The notes under the pieces were generated by a model that made no database searches, was not told the origin of the DNA, and saw nothing but the letters and a program-made list of their open reading frames with translations. Shown piece after piece: positions 53,150 to 60,279 of a DNA stretch of 64,000 nucleotides. Source of the stretch: a virus. The stretch's first letter is position 1; each line of letters opens with the position of its first letter. The position numbers were made by a program, and so were the translations under genes. The DNA lies in the IMG/VR virus record IMGVR_UViG_3300043418_000072, positions 1 through 64,000 of that record; one strand, written 5' to 3'.

Positions 53150-54446
53150 ACCTGCCACTATGTGCCTTGCACCTTGGGTACATACATATCTAAGTCCACA
53201 AACAGAACGCAGAATGTGTTGCGCTAGCCGCGAACCTGCACAAAATTTTCAACAGTATATCGACGTTTCAGCGGGTACAGGACGTTATATACCAATAACT
53301 CTAGAAGAACACTGGAATAGCGAGCACATGCGGTCGGTCCGTCGTCGCATGATTGCTGGGGAAACCCTACCAGAGTGTGAAGTATGTAATGATAAACTGT
53401 TGAATACTTCCGTTTACCGCAGCTATTTTGACCATATGTTCGGGCATAAGTATGATTACAATGTTGTAATAAACGCAACGGACGAGACGGGCTACACTAC
53501 AATGAAACCCGTTAGCTGGGATTACAGGTTTACCAATCTGTGTAATTTCAAATGCCGTATGTGTGGTGACATGTTAAGTAGTAGTTGGGAGACAGAGCAA
53601 AGACAGCATAACATGATAGATTGGTCTAATCCAAAGAATACTTGGATGCAACCTGAAGTCAAAAAACAAATTGAGCAATTTCAAGATAGAGAAATTGAGG
53701 CAGAGTTTAGTCAAGCCGTCGAAGAACACCGTGTTGAAGAAGTCTACTGGGTTGGCGGAGAACCGCTCATGTATGAACAACACTGGCGCTATATGCAACG
53801 CATCATAGAACTAGGAGATGGCCAAAATGTCTATGCACGATATAATACAAATCTTTCTCGAACTACTTATCGTGGTGTTAACTTGTACACTGATATCCTT
53901 GCTAATATACGGGATTGGCAAATATGTGCAAGTCTTGACGGTACGGGACCAATTGGCGAATACATTAGAACAGGCCTTGATTACCCTAGATGGCTTGAAA
54001 ACTTCCGTGCAGGAATTGCGATCCAGCGTCACCGTCGACAAATGCGAATCGACTTTACCCTTACCTTGCCGGGTATGTTCGAGCTCGAATCCATGCAAAG
54101 ACTGTCCCAAGAACTCAACGTTGACCTCCTTGCCAAAGTAATTTTTAGTTTCAGCCCGGACATAGTTATGTCACCTTTAGCCCTACCTAGACATCTACTA
54201 GATGAATGGATAGATGAACAACTTAACTTAATCAGTAACGATCCGTTAAAGGATATCTTAGTCCAGCTGAAAACTAGACCCACTTTTGCTGAACAATGGC
54301 CCAATGAATATCAAGATGGACTAAAGCGTGGCAAAGCTCGTATCAAAAAACTTGAACAAATTCGCAATGACCAGTATACTATGAGAGATATACTTGCAGA
54401 CAGACCTGCGGTATTAGAATGGTGGGACTCAATTGGGATATCGTGA
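53142..54446 (+). CDS. N-terminal-twitch radical SAM protein 5
   Basis: The 434-residue protein has C8 (MCLAPW), C26/C27 (RMCC) and C79/C82 (CEVC). The radical motif is at C134, C138 and C141 (CNFKCRMC) and WVGGEPLM near 205. The order and spacing match proteins 3 and 4, so these three form one subgroup and proteins 1 and 2 another. It ends inside the start region of the next small gene. Confidence 0.9.
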   Translation: MNKPATMCLAPWVHTYLSPQTERRMCCASREPAQNFQQYIDVSAGTGRYIPITLEEHWNSEHMRSVRRRMIAGETLPECEVCNDKLLNTSVYRSYFDHMFGHKYDYNVVINATDETGYTTMKPVSWDYRFTNLCNFKCRMCGDMLSSSWETEQRQHNMIDWSNPKNTWMQPEVKKQIEQFQDREIEAEFSQAVEEHRVEEVYWVGGEPLMYEQHWRYMQRIIELGDGQNVYARYNTNLSRTTYRGVNLYTDILANIRDWQICASLDGTGPIGEYIRTGLDYPRWLENFRAGIAIQRHRRQMRIDFTLTLPGMFELESMQRLSQELNVDLLAKVIFSFSPDIVMSPLALPRHLLDEWIDEQLNLISNDPLKDILVQLKTRPTFAEQWPNEYQDGLKRGKARIKKLEQIRNDQYTMRDILADRPAVLEWWDSIGIS

Positions 54447-54642
54447 ACGCTTAGACAGACTATATCACTCTCATGCAAAAACTCTCCAAGGGTTCGAGAG
54501 AGTAACCGAATTGCTCCAACAGGAATATCCGGGCAACTATCGAGTGCATGAGGCATTTGTCCCGTCTAAGATGAGTTGGGGACCACGATTGGTATTTGAG
54601 GACGAACAAGAAGAAATTGTGTTTCGATTAAAGTATGAATAA
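54433..54642 (+). CDS. Small protein with TTG start
   Basis: The 69-residue protein (MGYRERLDRLYHSH..., ending FEDEQEEIVFRLKYE) has a basic helical N-terminus and a beta-type acidic C-terminus. The only fitting start is TTG at 54433, which has GGTGGGA just upstream and overlaps the previous stop. It overlaps the next gene by 8 bases, which supports translation. No family is recognised. Confidence 0.65.
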   Translation: MGYRERLDRLYHSHAKTLQGFERVTELLQQEYPGNYRVHEAFVPSKMSWGPRLVFEDEQEEIVFRLKYE

Positions 54643-55723
54643 AGTAACAGTAACCCTGCAAAACCCCTTAGACAAAAGCGACACGTTAGATTACTACATC
54701 AACGTAAACGATACTCCAATGGGCAAACTGTGGTTCGAAGCATTGCAGGATGTAGTGCAGCGTAATCTATATCTTGAAAAGAACTTTTGCTTTTTGGGAT
54801 TTCCTGACAGCCAACGTGACTTGCGTTTTATTTGCCAAGAACTGTTTTGGGCAGTAAATGAGATTAACAGTTTCTTTGACGACTATCATATCGAAGAATT
54901 GTATACTCATACCACATTACGTGATCCAGTTACACTCGATCCCAACCAAGACTTGATGAACAAGTTGCATAATCATTTTGAGATACTGCAAGGCACTGTT
55001 AACGGACTTAGTGAATATTACAAGCGGGCAGACTACACTACAAAGTTTGCTATCCGCCAACTAAACTTACTATGCCACGAAGCAGAAAGTTTAATGTTAA
55101 GCCAGCGTAAAAAAGCAACAGCGCCAGAGTGGGTACGCCCTAGCCAAATCACAACCTTTTTAAATTGTCCACGATATGAATTCCCAGGAATATGTAAAAC
55201 TGCTTTTAGCGAACATAACTACGATCGACGCTTTGGGGAAGTCTACTTACATTGGACACAGATTGGCAAAACACTGTTTGAAGTTTATAGAGATGAGGCG
55301 GGAGTCGATATTGACCAGGCCACTTGTGATGCTATTACTCACCTACGTTACTATAGCGGGGAGTTTGACATTGAATGGGCGCAAGATGTATGCTTTAATG
55401 GTCCGCATCCTTGGCACACCCGAGAGCTTACAGGATTTAGGGATTGGCTTGTCCGTAACGGATTCGACTTACATGACACGCAATATAACTATGGATACCA
55501 TTCAGTGGGCCAAGTTTCGTTGCAAGAAAGTTTTGGCACAACTGATTACGCCAACATATGGCCCATCCTCTCTAAATACCTTGACATACAGGGGATCACT
55601 ACAGATGACGGGCGAGGGAATGTACTACGCTCCCTATATCCCTACACTTGGACAGACCAAGACTACTACCAACAACAAATCAACCGTTTAAAGCCTGGAT
55701 ATGATTATAGCAGCAGGCGATAG
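54635..55723 (+). CDS. Conserved hypothetical protein, 362 residues
   Basis: The protein begins with a short beta segment (VTVTLQNPLDKSDTLDYYI), followed by helical WFEALQDVVQRNLYLEKNF and a long mixed region. Aromatic-rich motifs include RPSQITTFLNCPRYEFP and FGEVYLHWTQIGKTLFEVY (about 170-220), and a TWTDQDYYQQQINRLKPGY end. I do not recognise the family. It lacks P-loop and membrane segments and its cysteines do not form a cluster motif. Tight packing between the radical SAM and SGNH genes suggests a role in the same pathway, perhaps substrate-binding. Confidence 0.7.
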   Translation: MNKVTVTLQNPLDKSDTLDYYINVNDTPMGKLWFEALQDVVQRNLYLEKNFCFLGFPDSQRDLRFICQELFWAVNEINSFFDDYHIEELYTHTTLRDPVTLDPNQDLMNKLHNHFEILQGTVNGLSEYYKRADYTTKFAIRQLNLLCHEAESLMLSQRKKATAPEWVRPSQITTFLNCPRYEFPGICKTAFSEHNYDRRFGEVYLHWTQIGKTLFEVYRDEAGVDIDQATCDAITHLRYYSGEFDIEWAQDVCFNGPHPWHTRELTGFRDWLVRNGFDLHDTQYNYGYHSVGQVSLQESFGTTDYANIWPILSKYLDIQGITTDDGRGNVLRSLYPYTWTDQDYYQQQINRLKPGYDYSSRR

Positions 55724-56525
55724 TTTTGTTTATGGCAGTGAGCTAGCAAGCCCTGCCAATACCTTTACAGCATTGTTAGGCGCAGACGAGTGCGTTGCAT
55801 GGCCAGGATATAGCAACGATGCTATTGCCCGCACCACCATTGAACGTTGCGAGCAAGGCGGGGTAACTGGTGTAATCGTTAGCTGGACATTTCCCGGTCG
55901 TTACGAGTTTAGATTTGCATACGATACAAAGCAACGCAAAAGTCCATGGTACAGCATTAACTCGTGGACGATAAAACAAGATGCAAGAGAAATTGAAAAA
56001 GAATTCGTTACTAAGGATAAGGCTATTCTGGATGCCCAGCTGGAGACCATCGGCAGAGCGCAGACGACTGGTGTTGCAGATTTTGCAAGAACGTTCTACG
56101 CACACGTGGGTTCTACGGAATATTGGGAAGTGTATTCAAGTCTTAAAGAAATTGTGTACCTTCAAAATTACCTTCAAGTAAAAGGCATTCCCTACATGTT
56201 TACTTGTGCAGACAATAGCTTGATCTATAACTACACCGTTAGCCAAAACGATCCTACTATTATGAGTCTTGTAAACCAAATTGATTTGTTGAAATGGTAT
56301 TGGTTTCCTGCAGGAACTAAGTTTAATGAAACATGCGACCCAAGAGGTTTCTATCAGTGGGCAAAGGAAAATAAATACCCTATAGGCACCACACATCCGC
56401 TAGAGCAAGCGCACAGTGACGCAGCCCTATTAATGAAAGAACAATTCAATGAACTGGTTAAAAAGTCTGTACAACAGAATCCGTCTAGAGATTCGTTACC
56501 GCAAGAAACTCAAGGAATTGCGTAA
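55701..56525 (+). CDS. SGNH hydrolase-like protein 1
   Basis: The 274-residue protein starts with the block I motif IIAAGDSFVYGSEL (Ser of GDS about residue 8). A PGYSNDAIARTTIERC segment supplies a block II-like Asn, and the C-terminus has TTHPLEQAHSDAALLM with the candidate catalytic His. Members of this group cut or move acyl (often acetyl) groups on sugars. The usual Asp before the His is not obvious, so activity is uncertain. It is a paralogue of the next gene. Confidence 0.72.
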   Translation: MIIAAGDSFVYGSELASPANTFTALLGADECVAWPGYSNDAIARTTIERCEQGGVTGVIVSWTFPGRYEFRFAYDTKQRKSPWYSINSWTIKQDAREIEKEFVTKDKAILDAQLETIGRAQTTGVADFARTFYAHVGSTEYWEVYSSLKEIVYLQNYLQVKGIPYMFTCADNSLIYNYTVSQNDPTIMSLVNQIDLLKWYWFPAGTKFNETCDPRGFYQWAKENKYPIGTTHPLEQAHSDAALLMKEQFNELVKKSVQQNPSRDSLPQETQGIA

Positions 56526-56546
56526 GCGCGATCCATTTATATACAA

Positions 56547-57092
56547 ATGATGTTTGTTAACGGTGACAGCTTTACATACGGGGAAGAACTACCACACGAC
56601 CAAAAACCGTGGCCACAGTTATTAGACTGCCCTGTTATGAATAGAGCTCAGCCGGGCTATAGCAATGATGCAATCGTTAAGTCTACGGTGGTTGCAGTAG
56701 AGAATAATTACCCAACCTATGCAATCATTGCTTGGACTACACCTAATAGGATAGAAGTAAACGGACAACACCTTACTCCAAGTAGTCATAGAAAGTATGG
56801 ATCGATTTGCGATCATGTATTCTTGGATTGGGACGAAGAATGGGCCATAACAAAGTTTTTAACGCAAGTGGTAATGTTAGATGCGTACTTGCGTGATCGC
56901 AATGTACCTTATGTATTTGTAAGAACGTTCGATGTTCCTAATTGCAAGGTAGGCAATTGGATACCGGGCAGTATGGTAGAATGGATGGGCGATTGCCCTA
57001 AAGGACCCGGCGGGCATCCGCTAGAGCTAGGTCATCAAAGAATAGCAGATAAAATAAATGAACATATTAGGCATCTCGGCTGGTTATCATGA
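56547..57092 (+). CDS. SGNH hydrolase-like protein 2
   Basis: The 181-residue protein repeats the design of its neighbour in short form: VNGDSFTYGEELP, PGYSNDAIVKSTVVAV and GGHPLELGHQRIADKI. About 90 residues in the middle are missing compared with protein 1. The 21-bp gap before it is one of only two non-overlapping junctions in the operon. Its end overlaps the carbamoyltransferase start by 35 bases. A role in adding or removing acyl groups on a glycan is plausible. Confidence 0.75.
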   Translation: MMFVNGDSFTYGEELPHDQKPWPQLLDCPVMNRAQPGYSNDAIVKSTVVAVENNYPTYAIIAWTTPNRIEVNGQHLTPSSHRKYGSICDHVFLDWDEEWAITKFLTQVVMLDAYLRDRNVPYVFVRTFDVPNCKVGNWIPGSMVEWMGDCPKGPGGHPLELGHQRIADKINEHIRHLGWLS

Positions 57093-58545
57093 CGCAGCCG
57101 CAACAGTGTTAGACGAAGATGGGAACATCCTTTTCGCCAGTCATTCCGAAAGATATAGTAAGTCAAAGTCGGATGCTAATTTCTGTAGTCCACTTATTCG
57201 TAAGCTCGAGGAATACAATCCCATTCAGACCGTGGCTTATTACGAACGTCCTATATATAAGCAGCTACGTCAGGCTTATGCAGGACAAGGATTTGAGTGG
57301 GATAAGCTCAGCGTTAAGAAACTTGTGCATAAGCAGATTGGTCATGCCAAGTGGTGGGATCTTGCCCACTACAAAAACTACAACCATCACCTTAGCCATG
57401 CAGCAGCGGGATTTCAAACAAGCGATTTTAACAGAGCAACCGTGGTCGTTATTGATGCCATTGGGGAGTTTGAAACAACCACTATATGGGGAGCTGAATA
57501 CATTAACGGTAAGGCAACGTATAAAAAACTTTGGCAACAGAATTACCCACATTCAATCGGACTCTTTTATAGTGGAGTTACTCAGCGGGTTGGCCTACGC
57601 CCACTAGACGAAGAATACATTCTAATGGGCATGGCTGCTTATGGTAATCCGGTGCAAACTAGCAATAGTATGCGTTATGACTTAATCGATGATGAATGGG
57701 AGATTAAGTTTAAAGAAAACATGCACATAGGACTTTCGCAAAAGTATCTATGTGATTTTAAAGACTATGATCTAGCGGCCGGCGCTCAAGACTTAGCAGA
57801 GGATTTAATTCTCAATGTTATGGTTCGAGCAAAGCAATTTAAGTGGAGTGACAATCTTGTATACATGGGCGGGTGCGCTTTAAACTGTGCAGCAAATGCA
57901 CGTATAGGAAACTACTTTGAGAATATATGGATTATGCCTAACCCTGGCGATGCTGGCAGTAGCCTTGGTGCTGCTGCTTTGGCTTATGGGGGTGCCCTTA
58001 ACTGGAGAGACGCTTATCTCGGGCATGATATTCCTGGGCCTTACCCTGTTAACAACATTTTGGACGAGTTACTTACTCGGCAAATTGTGGGAGTGGCTTC
58101 CGGGCGAGCCGAATTCGGACCAAGGGCACTTGGAAACAGAAGCCTGCTTGCAGATCCTAGAGGCAGCGAGATTAAGGAGAAAGTAAATGACATTAAACGT
58201 AGACAACAATTCAGACCATTTGCGCCCGTTATTTTGGAAGAACTGGCTGATACTTACTTTGATATGCCTCGCGGTTTCGAGCATAGTAGGTATATGCAGT
58301 CAGTCGCTCGTTGCAGGGTACCTGACTTATTTCCTGCTATCGTTCACGCTGACGGGACTAGTCGTGTCCAGACAGTGCCGAAAGATGGAAGCGGCATTAG
58401 AGAGCTGCTCGAGAAGTGGTATGTAATGACCGGATGCCCTATGCTGTTAAACACAAGCCTTAACATTCGTGGGGAACCAATGGTAAACGATCGTGCAGAC
58501 GCCGACCGCTTTGAACAATTATACAGCGTAAAGGTCTGTTCATGA
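57058..58545 (+). CDS. Carbamoyltransferase, NodU/CmcH/TobZ family
   Basis: The 495-residue protein has the family's N-terminal GISAGYHDAAATVL, the metal-binding HHLSHAAAGF (H110 and H114) and VVVIDAIGEFETT. The C-terminal half has YMGGCALNCAANA, MPNPGDAGSSLGAAALAYG, AEFGPRALGNRSLLADPR (about 348-365) and LLNTSLNIRGEPMV. The enzyme moves a carbamoyl group from carbamoyl phosphate, via carbamoyl-AMP, to a hydroxyl, usually of a sugar; some phage members modify hydroxymethylated bases. All core motifs look intact. Confidence 0.92.
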   Translation: MNILGISAGYHDAAATVLDEDGNILFASHSERYSKSKSDANFCSPLIRKLEEYNPIQTVAYYERPIYKQLRQAYAGQGFEWDKLSVKKLVHKQIGHAKWWDLAHYKNYNHHLSHAAAGFQTSDFNRATVVVIDAIGEFETTTIWGAEYINGKATYKKLWQQNYPHSIGLFYSGVTQRVGLRPLDEEYILMGMAAYGNPVQTSNSMRYDLIDDEWEIKFKENMHIGLSQKYLCDFKDYDLAAGAQDLAEDLILNVMVRAKQFKWSDNLVYMGGCALNCAANARIGNYFENIWIMPNPGDAGSSLGAAALAYGGALNWRDAYLGHDIPGPYPVNNILDELLTRQIVGVASGRAEFGPRALGNRSLLADPRGSEIKEKVNDIKRRQQFRPFAPVILEELADTYFDMPRGFEHSRYMQSVARCRVPDLFPAIVHADGTSRVQTVPKDGSGIRELLEKWYVMTGCPMLLNTSLNIRGEPMVNDRADADRFEQLYSVKVCS

Positions 58546-58745
58546 CTGACGCAACTAGTAGAAGTATTGCTAAGACTATTAGTTGGAGAGTAACTGGTAC
58601 CGCATCAACTTTATTGATATCGTATTTGGTACTTGGGAATCTTCAAATAGCTGGCGCAATAGCATCAACACAATTAGTAATTAATACTGTGTTATATTTT
58701 ATGCACGAACGTGCCTGGAATAAAATTAGATGGGGTAGAGAATGA
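58542..58745 (+). CDS. DUF2061 membrane protein
   Basis: The 67-residue protein has SRSIAKTISWRVTGTASTLL, the DUF2061 signature, then two predicted membrane helices (about 16-34 and 37-54), and ends HERAWNKIRWGRE. Function unknown. Its ATG overlaps the carbamoyltransferase stop and its TGA overlaps the ATG of the kinase-like gene. It would sit in the host inner membrane and may be linked to the sulfate-activation step. Confidence 0.85.
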   Translation: MTDATSRSIAKTISWRVTGTASTLLISYLVLGNLQIAGAIASTQLVINTVLYFMHERAWNKIRWGRE

Positions 58746-59164
58746 CTAAAAAGATTTTAATATTTGGGTTGCCGGGCAGTGGCAAAAGTACGCTAGCTAA
58801 ACCATTTGCAGAGCTAATTGGTGGTGTGTGGCTTAACGCAGATGCAGTTCGTGACGAATACAATGACTGGGATTTTACTCCCGAAGGTCGTATGCGTCAA
58901 GCAATGCGTATGAAATATCTAGCCGACGGCGTAGTTAAGGCCGGTAAGATTGCAGTAGCTGATTTTGTATGCCCTACTGAAGCAGCAAGAGCAGAATTTG
59001 ATGCTGAGTTTACAGTGTGGATGGACACTATCACCGAAGGTAGATTTGAAGACACTAATAAACTATTTGAAAAGCCTGCCTACTGTGATTATCATGTTAG
59101 CACTTGGTTTGATGATACACACAAGCAACTAGCAGAAGTAGTTGCAAAGTACATGAAGCATTAA
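58742..59164 (+). CDS. cysC: Adenylylsulfate-kinase-like P-loop kinase
   Basis: The 140-residue protein has Walker A GLPGSGKST (residues 9-17), LNADAVRDEYNDWDF (the CysC LDGDNVR position), MKYLADGVVKAGKIAVADFVCPT, and a LFEKPAYCDYHV segment. This order matches APS kinases, which make PAPS from adenylylsulfate, though it is shorter than the usual 200 residues and has NAD for GD. It is the likely sulfate-donor enzyme for the sulfotransferase-like proteins. It ends in a TTAA shared with the stop of the opposite gene. Confidence 0.75.
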   Translation: MTKKILIFGLPGSGKSTLAKPFAELIGGVWLNADAVRDEYNDWDFTPEGRMRQAMRMKYLADGVVKAGKIAVADFVCPTEAARAEFDAEFTVWMDTITEGRFEDTNKLFEKPAYCDYHVSTWFDDTHKQLAEVVAKYMKH

Positions 59165-60279
59165 AGCGGAATGGCAAATCGTAGATTGTCAGTTAGTTCA
59201 CACCAAGCTGCATCCAAGAAGTCTTGGCTGTAGAATCGATTATAGTTGTAAGAGAGCACATCCTGCATTTCTTTAAGCATACGCTCTAACTGCTTGTCTG
59301 TCTTTTTGCAGATAGTTTCTAATACATCTGCAACAGCTTTTAGTCGCAGCACAGGATCCTCAATATCGTCGTAACTTTCGTCCCACCATTGGCTAAATGT
59401 TTCAAATCCGTATTCGCGTAAATACTTTAAGTTGTGAGCAGGCCCAACAAGTAAGAATGGCATTTGGCTCACAATAGGTTTGAATATCTTTTCAGTTAGG
59501 TGATGTTTACGATCCCAGAAACAAGTTTCGGTAACCACGTACACAAAACTCTCTTGAGTCTCTGGTACTGCACTTAACACAAAGCTATGATTAGGAATTG
59601 AATCCCGGTCTTTGTAATCAACACGTAACGGTAATGGTGCCGTTGAAATATTTGCAATGGCTTTGTTCGCTGCATCCCATGATATTAACCAATTTGATGC
59701 CGCAGATGATAAGTTGTCTACGTATGTTCCGCCATCTGGGCAAGTATCGTTATAACTAACATGCCCTTTGCTTAGGATATTGCGTTCGATTAGTTCACTA
59801 ATCAACAAACTTCTATAAACCCTTGAATTACTAGTGAGTCTATTAAATGTCACATACTTCTTTTTTATTGTTCTATCTACTGGTATTGTTAATCTGCTAT
59901 CGTAGCTGTATCCGCGGAACCAATCATGTGCGGCAAACACATGATGAAAGTAATACACAACCTCCCAACCGTAACGAGCACGAATCTCTTCAACGCCACT
60001 ACTTTCCTTTTCCGTAGTGACAAGAACAAAAGGGCCACTCATGTTATCTCTAATGTAGTCAAACAATCTAAAATTGTACGCACCATAGATAGGTTCTTGG
60101 TCATAAAAGATAAACAATGGGTCGCCGTTATTGGGCAAATGACTCATATCCTTTGCTAGCACTTCGATGTTTTCCGGTTGACTTGACCCAAATGGGTGTA
60201 GGTATAATACCCTTGGTTGTGCTACAATAGTAGACAAGAAGTGATAGATGTTTTCGTAATGACTGTTAAGATTATACAT
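59161..60279 (-). CDS. Fucosyltransferase-like (GT10-type) glycosyltransferase
   Basis: The 372-residue protein has an N-terminal Rossmann-like part (LFIFYDQEPIYGAY, GPFVLVTTEKES) and a C-terminal part with FVYVVTETCFW, TEKIFKPIVSQMPFLLVGP and YLREYGFETFSQWWDESYDD, the pattern of GT10 fucosyltransferase-like phage proteins. It would add a sugar from a nucleotide donor. It is the only minus-strand gene between 14.7 and 63.5 kb. Its stop shares TTAA with the kinase-like gene and its ATG shares CATG with the next gene, so it has no intergenic DNA on either side. Confidence 0.78.
   Translation of the reverse strand: MYNLNSHYENIYHFLSTIVAQPRVLYLHPFGSSQPENIEVLAKDMSHLPNNGDPLFIFYDQEPIYGAYNFRLFDYIRDNMSGPFVLVTTEKESSGVEEIRARYGWEVVYYFHHVFAAHDWFRGYSYDSRLTIPVDRTIKKKYVTFNRLTSNSRVYRSLLISELIERNILSKGHVSYNDTCPDGGTYVDNLSSAASNWLISWDAANKAIANISTAPLPLRVDYKDRDSIPNHSFVLSAVPETQESFVYVVTETCFWDRKHHLTEKIFKPIVSQMPFLLVGPAHNLKYLREYGFETFSQWWDESYDDIEDPVLRLKAVADVLETICKKTDKQLERMLKEMQDVLSYNYNRFYSQDFLDAAWCELTDNLRFAIPL

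Noticed and set aside
56365-56378. AATAAATACCC as a late promoter
   Set aside because: It lies inside the SGNH-like coding sequence with no gene start downstream within a useful distance; boxes like this arise from Lys/Tyr codons.
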